Shown: positions 1 through 20,302 of the stretch, one piece after another | How positions within the stretch are numbered: position 1 is the stretch's first letter | Layout: the number at the start of each line of letters is the position of its first letter | Source of the DNA: Quercus robur | Taxonomy: Eukaryota > Streptophyta > Magnoliopsida > Fagales > Fagaceae | DNA: 64,000 bases | Direction of reading: 5' to 3' | Assembly (NCBI RefSeq): GCF_932294415.1 | Contig: NC_065544.1 | Span: forward strand, 23,225,351-23,289,350 | Position numbers and translations under genes: made by a program | Notes under the pieces: generated by a model | The model's input: only the letters and a program-made list of their open reading frames with translations | Database searches by the model: none | What the model was told of the DNA's origin: nothing

Positions 1-933
1 GGTAGTTTATCATTGTATTAAATTAGGTGGTCCTAAGTTCGAACCTTGTCTCCACTATACCTCCCATATAAAAAGTTGAAAATCTCACAAGTTGAGACAC
101 ACTTATTGAGGGAGAGTCTAGGCCCACATGTGATGGCGAATATTAGAATATTGGTTGAATAATTAAATTCACCATTTCTTAATAGCTTAAACTTCTGGGA
201 CAAGTTGTAGTTTGTCACTATAGAAAGTACTTGTACACAAATGTACAGCAGATGCTTCTAAGTGGAAGCTGTGACAGTACCAGACGCTATTATTGACATG
301 CTATTCTGATTTACCTGGACACATGTTGAAACCACCTTCAGTCTTTCATTTGTTATTAAAGTGATTTTTAACATTGTTCCTTTCTCTTGTATGTCGTTTT
401 ACCCCCCTTCTATTATTTCTTATATTCAAAACTTGGTGTCCAAAGTTATATGTTTAAAAGTTCCTGTGTTTGAACCTTGGGGTTATCCTATTGTTCAGGT
501 TGCATGTCTATAATTTGATTCTGTTTAATGATGTTCAAAGGCTGTATGATTAGTATTCATGAACAGTAGCACAAGAAAGAGATAAAGAAAAGAGAGGAGA
601 AAAAAAGAAAAACACATGATGGCCAACATGCCTCAAAGCTCACAACACTCAATATTTTTATTGATTAACTCCATATTTTTTTAGTACAATAACAAAATTA
701 TATAGACCCCAAATCTCCTAGTAGAACTAGGACTTCTACTTTGATTAGTAAACCAAATCCTATTTGAATTGAATCAAAGCCCACACATAAAGACCCATAA
801 ACTAAAAATGACATACTTATTAATACAAGAAAATCCAAGGCCCAAGTCCAACAGAATTACTAAAATATATTTGAGTCTAAAATAACCAAATAAAACATAA
901 CATTTAATATAAAAACCTAGTTAACATGGACAC
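1..933. other. MCM9 intron sequence, no exon seen
   Basis: AT-rich non-coding sequence that appears to be part of the intron upstream of the first MCM9 exon in the window. No reading frame with recognisable homology was found. Around 20-130 there is a stretch with a GTTCGAACC-like core, and around 540-920 a stretch that reads like the reverse complement of an old retroelement end. Neither could be assigned. Confidence 0.4.
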
Positions 934-1549
934 CTAGGAAGCACGGGTGCAGATGTGGGTATGGTGCGGTGACATGGCAATTTTTGAAAAAGTAGGATAC
1001 GGGTGCGGCAGGATACGTTTATTAATAAATTATTAAATATATTTTCATTTATATTTTCTACATATTGCTAAGTATTTTTTTTTTTTTTCATATAATGGTA
1101 AACATATACTAATTTAAGAACATTAGTAGGTAATAAAGTGAGAGATGGAGGGAGTCTGAGGGAGAGCTGGAGAGAACAAGAGAGACTTTGAGATTATTTT
1201 AGGGTTATTTCTTTAAAGTAGGTTGTCAAAACGGTGTGTTTTAATGAAATATTTTACTTTTATTTATTTATTTTATTTTATTTTAACAATTGTTTCGGCC
1301 CATATCGGGCCGATTCGAGGCCTGTTTCGGCCTGTTTTGGATTGAATTGGACCGATTTGGGGCCTGCTTTGGCGCGTTTCGGACTGAATTGGAGTATTGG
1401 CCCAAATCAGACCGTATCGGGCTAAATTGGAAACAAAAAAAAAGAGTTCAGCCACAGATGCATGTGCAGCCATGTCCATGGCCGCATGGCGTGTCCGTGC
1501 GTATCCGACTTGCATGCATTGGCCCAATCGGCGCACCCATGCTTCCTAG
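934..1549. mobile_element. Non-autonomous hAT-like element in MCM9 intron
   Basis: A 616-bp element bounded by 17-bp terminal inverted repeats, ctaggaagcacgggtgc on the left and its near-perfect reverse complement at 1533-1549 (one mismatch). It is flanked by a perfect 8-bp direct repeat, atggacac, at 926-933 and 1550-1557. Eight-base target duplications are typical of the hAT superfamily. The interior at 1290-1435 is unusually GC-rich for the window and holds repeated GGCC and TTTCGG/TTTTGG motifs, but no transposase frame is visible. It lies in a host intron in an orientation that cannot be decided. Confidence 0.8.
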
Positions 1550-10855
<9,306 letters not shown>

Positions 10856-11694
10856 AACTCTACAGAAAGGACAGGCATCTAGGGTTACCAAATAACTCTA
10901 GTTCATGATCTCAAGGCAAGGATTTATTTACACTGCCAATTTCGACAACAACCAAAAGTAAGGCAAATGTGTCCTCTACTTTTTTTTTGGGTCTGAATAT
11001 ATGTCCTCTGCAGCTCTACTTAATGGAAAAATATTTGATTTTAATACCTGTTAAATGTTGTTCCAAGTCATTTATGCTGTTAATTTATTTTCTGATTTGG
11101 TGGCAATGCTACAGTTAATTGGATTGTTGCATTATGATGATTAACATTTAATTGATTTGGGTCCCTGTTTGCTGCTGTGCAAAGTGGTAATCCTTTGGGA
11201 TATTTGGTTTTAATTGTCATTGAACTGTTTGTAGTTTGAATTCTTTGCAAAATTCCTTAAGAGTATGTTTGATTGATCACATAGTTATTAATTTTTGATT
11301 TTCTGAAAATTTTGCAAATATAGAGGGTTGGATTTCTCAAAATTCACATCTAATTAAAAGATTGTAGCCATTGACTACAACCAAATTTGTAGTTAAACTT
11401 TGTTCCTTTAAAAATATTAGTCAAAAATATTTTTTTGTTGTTTACTCAAACAAAAAGTCATTTCCATTGCTTGTAATTTTAAATAATTATATAAATTAAA
11501 ACTTTTGTTCATAATCACCAACTCCAAATAGGAAAATCTTTTATATTTTTGAATCATTTGGGAGTCTCAAATTTGGAGAACAGACCCAAATTACAAAATA
11601 TATATGAAAATTTAAGTGGGAAAGCGATTGGTTTGAGGAAAAAAAAAAAAGAGTTCTTTGGAAAAAGGTCAACCATTGGTTTGTGGAGAGTGGG
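10856..11694. other. 3' flank of MCM9, no gene seen
   Basis: AT-rich sequence that should include the MCM9 3' UTR. No coding frame, structural RNA or clear repeat boundary was found. Confidence 0.5.
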
Positions 11695-12106
11695 GTTGAA
11701 TGGTGAGAAGTTATGATTGGAAGAATTATATTTATTTATTTATTCATTCTATAGTGTATAATTTATTTGTAGAAGTATAGTATGTTGAATACATATAATG
11801 TTTTTAAAAACGTTTTCTGCTTTTACTTTTTATTCCTCCCACCTTGTTTTTTCTTGACTTAGAGCAGCTAAAATTTTTAACTCTTTAGTAACTCAAAAAC
11901 AGTTGAATGGTGAGAAGTTATGATTGGAAGAATTATATTTATTTATTTATTCATTCTATAGTGTATAATTTATTTGTAGAAGTATAGTATGTTGAATACA
12001 TATAATGTTTTTAAAAACGTTTTCTGCTTTTACTTTTTATTCCTCCCACCTTGTTTTTTCTTGACTTAGAGCAGCTAAAATTTTTAACTCTTTAGTAACT
12101 CAAAAA
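11695..12106. repeat. Perfect tandem duplication, 207-bp unit, two copies
   Basis: The stretch 11695-11901 is repeated immediately at 11902-12106. Read by eye, the copies are identical through the last 205 bases, including homopolymers and the tttatttatttattc run. Both start gttgaatggtgagaag and end ctttagtaactcaaaaa. No coding potential. The identity implies a recent event or an assembly artefact. Confidence 0.9.
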
Positions 12107-12124
12107 TACCTTCTTATCTATTTT

Positions 12125-12775
12125 AAGAGCACTCACAATGGTTATGCCAAAAAGCTAAGTTGCTATTTTTAGCACCAAAATACTACAAAAACATGCTGCA
12201 ATGATGATGCTAACTGTAGCTACAAAGTTATAGTTTACTGTAGCTACAAAGTTATAAAAAAAAATAGTTTTTTATTTGAAATTCTTATCTCTTCTGACTC
12301 TGCCTCTATCTCTCTCTGTGTCTCACTTCGTTCTCTCTCTCCTCTTTTGCTCATCCCTTCTCTTTAAATCTATGGATTTTCTTCTCTTGTCTCTCCCTCT
12401 TCTCATCTCTTCTCTCTCTCATAATATCTGTGTCTCTCTCACTCTCTCTCTCTCTCTCTCATCTCCTCTCTCTGAATCTAGGGATTTTCTTCTCTCCTCT
12501 CCCTCAGACGGACGAAGATGAAATGAGTTTGCAGTTTGATTAGCTCTGTGTAACGCTGGCGATAGCGGGTCTGTTCAGTGGATTTGTGGCTGGGTTAGAT
12601 CTATTGAAGCAAAGTTATCTGTAGAATTTTTTGATACAAACAAACACAACATCAGTCTTCAGATAAAGATTAGAGCAATTCATCAAGGAGTAGCTAGATA
12701 ATAGGACTCTTCTATTTTTATCTTTGTCTATTTTTTTGTTTTGAATGTATCTTATCAAACTGTAACTCTATATCA

Positions 12776-12809
<34 letters not shown>

Positions 12810-13235
12810 GTATGTATGAATGTATGTGTATTTGGAAGCAAGAAAAGAAATGGGTATTGGCACTGACCTTGGTGGAGCCGAAATGGGTATGTGTGGGATG
12901 ATCAAGTGAGTGGATCTTGCTCCAAACCCTTTCCTAAGGAGAAATGAAGTTGGGTGATGAAGTTTCAGTAAGAATACAAGCAAAGAGAGAGAACAAAGTG
13001 AGACGGAGAGAGAGATAGAGGGACAGTCTGAAGAGATAAGAATTACGAATAAGAAACTAACTTTTTTTTTTTTAATAACTTTGTAGCTACTAAACTGTCA
13101 TTTTTTGTAGTATACTGTAGCTTAAATGCCAAAATTTTTAACTTTAACATCAACATTGCAGCATGTTTTTTTTATAGTATTTTTGTGCTAAAAATAGCAA
13201 TTCAGCTTTTTGGCACCATCTTTGTGAGTGCTCTT
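12125..13235. mobile_element. Long-TIR non-autonomous DNA transposon
   Basis: Left end aagagcactcacaatgg, right end the inverted match gtgagtgctctt. The inverted similarity runs inward about 220-250 bases: both arms contain the blocks tgctatttttagcac, acatgctgcaatg, gtagctacaaag, and a CT-rich (left) or GA-rich (right) block with tgtgtctcactt and its complement. The centre (12535-12980) has (TA)n and (GTAT)n microsatellites and no convincing gene. A target duplication could not be fixed. Long inverted repeats suggest a MULE-like or foldback element. Confidence 0.7.
12776..12830. repeat. (TA)n / (GTAT)n microsatellite
   Basis: A run of about ten TA units is followed by about seven GTAT/GAAT-type tetranucleotide units inside the long-TIR transposon. 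Confidence 0.9.
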
Positions 13236-13320
13236 ACACCAAAATAGTTAAGAAAATGTTTTTCAGATTCAGAATGTTAAGTTCAAAAGAGATTTGCCAA
13301 ATCTATTTCCCAAACATTTT

Positions 13321-14256
13321 GAGCACTAGCAGCCAGGATGGGTACCGGTTGCTATTTTACCATCTAAAAACCTGTTTTATCTATTATACCAACTTACTTT
13401 ACAATACACTTTACATTCTAGTTTTTATTTTTACATACAACCTTCTAAAATAATATAAACTACTTAAAATAATATAAAGTGTTTTCTCTCTTTCCTCCCA
13501 CCCTCTTTTTCTCTTCACCCACAACCACAAATACAACCAACCACCACACCCCAACCACAAATATAACTAATTACCACACAACCACAATCAAAACTAGCCA
13601 CCTCCACCTCCACCTCCACCGCCATCGCTATCGCCACCACAATCACAACCACCACCACCATCAATGGCCATCACTGTCAAATCCATACCCACAAACCCAA
13701 ATTAAAAAAAAAAAAAACCAAATTACATCCATTTTTAGCCACAACTACCAAACCCAAGACTCACGGCAGCCCACGTCGAGCAAAACCACGGCCACTCACG
13801 AGCACCAACGGCCCCACAGCCACTGACAATGATCTGAACCCACCCATGACGATCTGAATCCCACCCATGACGATCTGAAGCCACCCATGGCGATCTAAAC
13901 CCCACCCACGGCGAGCCACGAGCATCCACCAACCCACGGCGATCTGAATCCCACCCACCTAAAGCCTCCACGCCGATCTGTGCCATGTTGATCTGAAGCC
14001 TACAAGCCAATGTTGAGAGAGGAGAGTGTGGGAGAAAGAGAGGTGAAAAAAAAGAAGAGTCTGAAAGTGAGAGGAAGAGAGCGAGAGCGTGGGATTAAAA
14101 AATTAATTTTTTCTTTACAACCCCATGAACAGTGAGCTTATTGGGATGTAAAAATTTTTGGGTTTAAATACCTAGATGGAGCATAAATTTAAGGGTATAG
14201 TTGCTAAAATAGCAATTGGGGGGGTGGGGGGGTTTACACCCTCAATGCTTATGCTC
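13321..14256. mobile_element. Second related non-autonomous TIR element
   Basis: Left end gagcactagcagccagg with ggttgctattttaccat a little inside; right end (inverted) gagcataagcattgaggg with aattgctattttagcaa. The shared gagca and ttgctatttt blocks relate it to the neighbouring 12125-13235 element. The interior has an ACC-rich low-complexity stretch (13505-13660), a cluster of gatctgaatcccacccatg units of about 22 bp (13830-13965), and a short G-run near the right end (14217-14232). No transposase frame. The boundary is less certain than for the other elements because I could not find a target duplication. Confidence 0.55.
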
Positions 14257-14455
14257 TAAGAAAGGAAGAGGATGAAGTCAGAGGTGGTGAGTGAAACCAA
14301 TGATGTTGCAATTTAGTACACCATCGATTGTGCAAATAATTAAAAAAAAAAAAGATTTCCATTTAAGTCACAATTTTATTTTGGCAGCAAAATTTAAAGA
14401 TAATAATTTCAATCTATAATAACTTCATAGCATATAAGATCAGAAATACCAACTC

Positions 14456-14869
14456 CTAGTCTTCAATGATTGATGCAGAAGGCTGAGGAGCAGATGAGCC
14501 ACTTTCTGCTACCAAAACACACTTATCCCAAATTTTTTCACTCCTTGTTGAGATTTCTGAGACCTTGCTCCCAAGGTCAGGGGCCTCGAGTAAAAAGTTC
14601 ACCAAATCATCGTGACAACTTTTTCCCAAATGCTGAAGCTGAACACAGCAACCATTAGAAACTGTCACATTATTGAAAAATGTACTATAAAAGACTTCAT
14701 CCCCACAGTCTTCTGATATCTTCTCTGCGCACTCATGCAAATGTTTGCGGTATTCTGGTGATGGATCTGGTGGAAGTTCTTGATCACTTGAGATTCCAAG
14801 CCCCGGTGTGACCGACAGTGTAGCAATGAACAAGATCATCATAACAAAAATGTTGCTGGATGCTGCCAT
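14456..14869 (-). CDS. Prolamin-like (PF05617, EC1/ECA1-type) secreted cysteine-rich protein
   Basis: A 137-residue intronless protein. I start it at the ATG at 14867-14869; seven codons upstream the frame opens only with GTG. Residues 1-25 (MAASSNIFVMMILFIATLS and following) form a clear signal peptide. The mature part has six cysteines in the spacing C-x8-C-x18-CC-x9-C-x29-C: HECAEK, EDCGDE, NGCCVQ, KSCHDD and DKCVLV. This is the disulphide pattern of the prolamin-like/DUF1278 family, which includes the egg-cell-secreted EC1 sperm-activating proteins and the ECA1 gametogenesis proteins. A reproductive role is therefore a family-based inference, not shown here. The acidic and serine-rich tail ends SASIIED. 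A TATA-like tacaaatag (minus strand, 14930-14938) lies about 60 bases upstream. The gene looks intact and stands alone between transposons. Confidence 0.85.
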   Translation of the reverse strand: MAASSNIFVMMILFIATLSVTPGLGISSDQELPPDPSPEYRKHLHECAEKISEDCGDEVFYSTFFNNVTVSNGCCVQLQHLGKSCHDDLVNFLLEAPDLGSKVSEISTRSEKIWDKCVLVAESGSSAPQPSASIIED

Positions 14870-14929
14870 GTTGCTAAAATTGAAGGTCACTAGATCTTTT
14901 GTGGAGTTAGAAGATGGGAAAAAGGTCTC

Positions 14930-14938
14930 TATTTGTAG
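14930..14938 (-). promoter_or_regulatory. Possible TATA-like box of the prolamin-like gene
   Basis: Minus-strand tacaaatag, about 60 bases before the start codon. It is the only AT-rich core motif at a sensible distance; this is an inference from position alone. Confidence 0.3.
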
Positions 14939-15011
14939 GCAGAAAGGTGGTGAATGCAGTGGTTTTTGGATACATCAACGCCTCTATGGTTTACGGTTGC
15001 ATTTGCATTAA

Positions 15012-15718
15012 TGTATTTAAGTACTTTTCCTCATTTAATTAATGAAATGAGTTTTTTTTTTTTTTAAAGAGACAACCTACGAAACCTTTCTTCAAAGAAC
15101 GAAGATACTGAGGAAGTTTTCCTATGATTCACTAATTCCTACCAGGTTTAATCGTTACTAAATGGAGTAATAAACACTAATTACGAGGCAAGTGATTTCT
15201 TTTTTAGATAACTCGTATTTCCATACTAATATTCAGCTTAACAGTTAGTATTGGAAAAGATATATAATCAACAAACTAGTGCAAGGAGAGTGAGTAGAGA
15301 CCTAATCAATTGTTTGCTCCATCATGGAATAACTGATAGTGTAATAAATCAGGAATAACAAATAGATTGGACCATAGAAAAGAAAAGGGAAAAATGGTTT
15401 TACAAAAACGAGAATAAAAATTTGGACTGTTAAGTTAAATATTTTGGCAAAATCTGAACTCGGGAGTTTTCAACACAAAAATAAATTTTTTTAGTCATAT
15501 ACACAACTAACCTAAATAAAATCTATGAGTAATCAATTAACAAGCTCAGAAGCACTCCTCCAGCTAGTGGAAAATGGAGATCTCCTCAAGATGGGAAGTG
15601 GTAAGAGAAAGTCTATAGGTACAAAAATTTGACAAAAATTTTCATAATGTGGCAAATTGTTAGTGATAAGCAAAAAAGTAATGCTGGTGATGAACTTAGA
15701 TGAAAGCCAATAAACATA
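15012..15718. other. Intergenic, no gene seen
   Basis: AT-rich sequence between the prolamin-like gene's upstream region and the large hAT element. Short frames only, with no recognisable domain. Confidence 0.5.
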
Positions 15719-17075
15719 CTTACCAATAGGACTGGCCCTTCCACTAGGCCGATTAAGCAATTGCCTAAGGCCCCCAAGTGGAAGAGGGGCCCCAAAATTT
15801 TAGAAAAGAAGGGGTAGTAGGGAAAGAAAAAAAAAAAAAAAAAGTTTAAGATGAATCTAAAAAAATCTAGCACATCTTTTTGACTAAAAAACAAAAATTT
15901 TGATATATCCAATTAAACATTGGTAACACAAAAAAAATTCTTTGGTCAAAACAAAATCAATTGTTCCGAAAATAACATCATTATCCTCTAGACAAACCAA
16001 AATTCAACAAGATAAAGTACAAATCCAGTTTAAGAAATTAACCACAAAACAATCACAAATCAAAATAAATAAAAAACCTCAAATTCCTAAAATTTTTAAC
16101 GTTTCTCTTTCTCATTCTTGCTTTGCTTCTCTCTCTGCCTCTCTCATTCTTTCTCTCCACTATTGCTGGCTGCCTGGCTCAAGCTTCCTCTGATCTAAAT
16201 CATCCGATCACATCTGATCTGAAAACTCTGAACTGAGGACTGTCGACTACACTTTTTTTTTTTGGTGTGTGTGTGTGTGCGCGCGCTGCAGATGCGTTTT
16301 GATTATGGATTTACTTTTGAGGTATAAAGACTTGGCTTTCTCTACTTTTTATTTGTTAAGACTGGGCCTGTTTATATTGAGTTATGGCTGGACGTTTGGG
16401 CCTTCAATTTTTTTTTTTTTTTTTTAAGCTTGCTTTTTATTTTTTTATTTTATGGTTATAGGTGTAATAGGATTTGTTTTGTGTTTTTTGTGGGTGGGTC
16501 TTATTAATAAGACTAGTTTTGTTGCACGTGCACCATCACTTCAAATAAATATTTTATGATATGATTTAGAATAGTTAAAACCTTAAAACTAAGTCATTAT
16601 TGGAATAGTAATTAAGTTTTTTTATTTTTTAATTTTTTTTAATTTTAATTTTTTTTTAAATATTATTGATAAGTTAGAGGTGCCCTTTCTTAAAGGGAAA
16701 AGTAGCCCTCTATAGTGGTCATTGGCTAAAACTATTATATTTTGAAAGAATAAATGATGCCCACGAAAAGAAAAAGAAAAAAAAAAACCAGGTTAGAAAT
16801 TATATAAGGCAGCATAAACAAGTCTACCTCATTTACTAATAGAGAATGCAAGATAGCATTCATCAATTCATGCCAATTTTTTAAGCCAATAATCCTACTA
16901 TTTGTAAACACCTCTTCTTTACCTCTATATGTTATCAAAATGTAAACTTTTTAAGTTAACTGATTCTTGATCTTCTTGAATAAAGTCCATATATACTATA
17001 TGTTAAGAGTTAAGAAAGAGTAAAAGCAGAATAAATTTCTCTTATGGTTTGAAAGAATTAGAAATAAAATATTAC

Positions 17076-17376
17076 CAATGATGATCATGTAAACAATGAG
17101 TGTCCCAACATTATTAACCAAGATACAAATCTGAAGCAGCGACCTCCCAGCAAGGCCAAAAGCATTCTTCATGACTTCCCCATAAGAGTGAGAGTTTCCC
17201 ACCCTACTGAATCTCAGCAGCATTTCCAACGAACCTTCTATCAATATAGCCACAAACACTATCATACCAATTCCAAGCCCAAGACCCAGCACCTACATGG
17301 TAGCAGGCAGTGCCATAATTGCAGCTCCAATAATAGAAGTGGATATATTAAACACTAAGGCAGTAAATGATGCTCT
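17076..17376 (-). pseudogene. Amino-acid transporter (AVT6-type) exon fragment
   Basis: Minus-strand translation gives RASFTALVFNISTSIIGAA, then IMALPATM, a TAG stop, VLGLGLGIGMIVFVA and SLEMLLRFSRVGNSHSYGEV, and later LLQICILVNNVGTLIVYMII. This is the first transmembrane region of the AVT6/SLC38-like branch of the Aa_trans family, vacuolar or plasma-membrane neutral amino-acid transporters. The stop at 17293-17295 falls where relatives have a lysine codon between ATM and VLGL. Similarity fades near a GT at 17074-17075 that looks like the original exon's donor site. Only about 100 of some 450 residues are present, so this is a captured or relict fragment, not a gene. It lies within the probable Helitron. 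Confidence 0.8.
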
Positions 17377-17462
17377 CTTGAGAAGATATAGAAATTTAAT
17401 GTAGTGGAAATTCATAAATGTAGATTTATAAGGGATGAATTAAAATAGAGAAATAATAAGTT

Positions 17463-19543
17463 CCTCATGGTGGACAAGCGACGTGGTCCACCATTTCACT
17501 AAAAAATTCTTACCTGTTTAAAATTGTTGAGTCAGAATTTTTTTTTTTTAAACAGTGTAAAGTGGTGGGCTGTGCTAGTGGTGTTGGGCTGCTTCCTGCG
17601 GCACTAGGTCCAAGTTTTCTGGATAAGGGAGTTGGGACCGGTCCAGCTGCAACTCAAGTTGGTCCGGTTTGTGCGCAAACTAAGCCAGGTTTGCCAGGAA
17701 TGTGCTTGCGGCAGGTAGAGCTATTTCAAACAAGTTGTGGCAGATAGACATAATAATAATAAAATAAGTAAAATATCTGGCTACTCAGTGGGAAATGACC
17801 AAACAACCCTTAAACACAATTACAGCAATAATAATCACTTTTATAAAAGGAAAAGAATAGAACAAAAGTGAACAAATATTAATATGTATGGGTTAATCAG
17901 AAGATGAAGAAATCAACTAAAATCTGGTACGCAGGAGCAAAACCAGAGAGAAACAGAATTAATCTCTCAGGAAAAAGTCTTGCCGTGGAGATTAACTGTC
18001 CCGAGAGAAACGGACCTGAATGGTTTATGCACAGAGGTTCCTTGTGGTTTTCACAGAGAGCAGGATTTCGTGAGGGAGAGAGGGAATCAATCTACCGGTG
18101 CATGCCTGCCGTTCTAATTCTCACTTTATTTTCTTTCTGGTTGTTTTCTTTCTTTCCTTCCCACTCTTTTCTTTTTCTATTTCTTGGTTTATCTTTTCAA
18201 ATTCCTATTTCTTAGTTAAGGTTCCCATTGTTGCTCTCTTTTCTCTATTCACGGCAAAATCCTCTTTTTATAGTGTCTGGTGTGACCGGATTTTACTATT
18301 TTAGCCCTTAACCTCCTTTGTCTGGTCTGGGTGTATTGGCCGACCATCACTGTTCCATCTATGTGCTACCCCCCATCACCAGACAAAGAAGGGTATTTTG
18401 TTTGCTTGTCTGCCGTGACACTTTTTCCTGCTACGGTCTGGGTTCTTTTTCTCTCCTTATCCCTCATGGCATGCACCTAGTGGTTCCAACTCAGCTTGCT
18501 TCTTTTGGGTAGTAAGTCATTCCAGCAGGACACTTCCCCAAAAGAGCCTGAGCCGGAACCTCAAAAATAGATTTTTCCCCTCTCCCCACCACCAAACCAT
18601 GCCCTCTGAATCTCAGACCCCCGACCTCACCATGCCCTGTATTGGCTGGGTACAGGCTGGTGGTGCCTGGGCCTTGTGCGTGCCTTCCTTCCATATGTGT
18701 CCAAAATCTGCCTGCTGCCCATTCGTCTGCCGTGGTCTGGAGGCTTGCTTGCATAGCCTGCCATCCGTTTTTTTTGACATTTTATGTGGTCTGCTTTTCG
18801 ATTTCCCGCTCCTCTTAGGAGCTGGGCCTTATTTGATAATGGACCTTATATTTCTTTGGCCCACTTCTTGATTTCCCTCATTTCTTGCCATATTGTTCTG
18901 TTATTCCTGCTGTAATGACTCAATCCTGCTGGGTCTCTTTAGGCCAGCCGTTTACTCTTTCCCCCAGTGGCTTGGTATGACTATTGGTTTTCCTACTTAT
19001 GGGCTCTTGTGTCTCTTTTGTCTTTCTCTTGGGCATCCTTGGCCCACTTGCTTTCTTTGGGCTTCCTTGACCCTTTTACTAACTCTGCATTCCTATGGGC
19101 TTTTACTAACTTCATTGGGTTTCCTTGGCCCAATTACCTTATTCTCATCCTTGGGATTCATGGGCCTGCCATAAACTCTTTACTTTCTTTGTTTGCATTA
19201 CTTTGGGCCTGTGGAGGCTCTTTTTCACTTTTCTACATCATATACTACCTATGGGTATGCTATTTCTCTCTTTCCGGGCTTCTTTAAGCCCACTTGCCTC
19301 TTTAAGGCCCATTTGTTTATTTCATGGGCCTGTGATCCATTATTTCTGCCGCTTGGGCCTTATGGTTTTGCCATCTGCTTGCCAATTCTTTGCTACCCTT
19401 GTTGTTGGGCTTTTCTTCTTTCTACTTGGATTCTCACAAATGATCCTCAACAAACAGAAACTGATTACTGACTCAGCAATTTTAAATAAGTGGAAGTCTT
19501 TAGTGAAATGGTAGACAAGTGACGTGGTCCACCATGAGGATAG
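17463..19543. mobile_element. Long-TIR MITE split by a solo LTR
   Basis: Left arm tcctcatggtggac...ccaccatttcactaaa with gtttaaaattgttgagtcag further in; the right arm (19466-19540) is its inverted match, including tgactcagcaattttaaata and tttagtgaaatgg. The arms are about 75 bases each. Each arm also holds a small internal palindrome (atggtggac...gtccaccat). The host MITE would be only about 190 bp; the rest is the solo LTR 17556-19452. No clean target duplication was found. Confidence 0.75.
17556..19452 (-). mobile_element. Solo LTR of the same Tat/Ogre-like family, minus strand
   Basis: A 1.9-kb LTR in reverse orientation, beginning tgtaaagtggtgggc and ending tgatcctcaaca on the plus strand, that is TG...CA. 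It is flanked by a perfect 5-bp duplication, aacag, at 17551-17555 and 19453-19457. It aligns end to end with the LTRs of the full element at 21106-36759, including the last-block phrase ttgggctgcttcctgc and the many TGGGCY motifs. No internal sequence is present, so it arose by LTR-LTR recombination. It retains the block that is deleted from the 5' LTR of the full element. Confidence 0.9.
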
Positions 19544-20166
19544 TATAATTTCTCATTAAAATGGTCTAATTACTCATGACACACAACAACTCATTATACT
19601 ATCAAATATAAAATTCATCTAACAACACAATCATAAAAAAAAGTTAATTTTTATTTTATAATCTCCAAACCAAAATCGACCACTGAAAAGAAATCTTTCA
19701 TACCAACAATCATTCAAATTGCAAATTTTTATACAAATTTAAATAATAGTAAACGAACAAATTGAGCAAGGAATGTTAACAGCCAATATATGAAATACAC
19801 AATCATTAAATATTTTGTAGAATTCAAAGGTTACTCGCTTCCTGAGAATTTAAAATTACTCCAATTTGATTGCATCCAAATACTAAAGAGACTACAACAT
19901 AACAAACAACTGAGAACAATGAGTGACTAAGAGAGGTTGCCGAAGTAGGGGCTGCCTCTAGTAATTTTTTCTTTCTTTTTCTTATCTCTATCCCTCTCAC
20001 CGTCTGTTGTGATTGTGATTGTGATATCAAAAGAATGACGATAAAGTCAAAACTGGCTAGGATATAGATGAAAATAAAGGCAAGAAAACTCCAGATTTGA
20101 AGAGGAAAAGACTAAAAAGGGCTCCAATTTTTTTTCAGGTCACACATACCTTTGCAACAACAAAGA

Positions 20167-20302
20167 GTCCATTTGGTACATGTGTTTAAACAACAGTTTT
20201 CAATTTTTTAAAAATTATGTGTGGGTAAAAAAGTGTGTAAAAATACGTATAATGTTATTTAAAAATTGAAAACATGTGTTTAAGTTTATGTACCAAACGG
20301 GC
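20167..20302. mobile_element. Small MITE with GGCCCGTTTGGTACA-type ends
   Basis: A 136-bp element: left end gtccatttggtaca, right end tgtaccaaacgggc, with inverted gtttaaac, gttttcaattttt and aaaattgaaaac blocks making it a near-complete foldback. This end type is common in plant hAT-related MITEs. It sits in the probable Helitron. Confidence 0.7.

Noticed and set aside
12276..12521. 81-codon leucine/serine frame
   Set aside because: It is translation of a CT-rich simple repeat in the arm of a transposon.
13479..13826. 115-codon histidine/threonine-rich frame
   Set aside because: Low-complexity ACC/CAC repeats inside a non-autonomous element.
14870..14890. Upstream start adding seven residues to the prolamin-like protein
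   Set aside because: The codon at 14888-14890 is GTG, and the ATG at 14867-14869 begins a standard signal peptide.
18098..19514. Several 60-130-codon frames rich in Phe, Leu, Trp and Gly
   Set aside because: They all fall in the solo LTR. Matching frames in the other LTRs (21170-22116 and 34822-36015) confirm they are LTR composition, not genes.
17463..19543. A clean target duplication for the MITE around the solo LTR
   Set aside because: Flanks (aataataagt versus tagtataatt) are not convincing direct repeats, so none is claimed.
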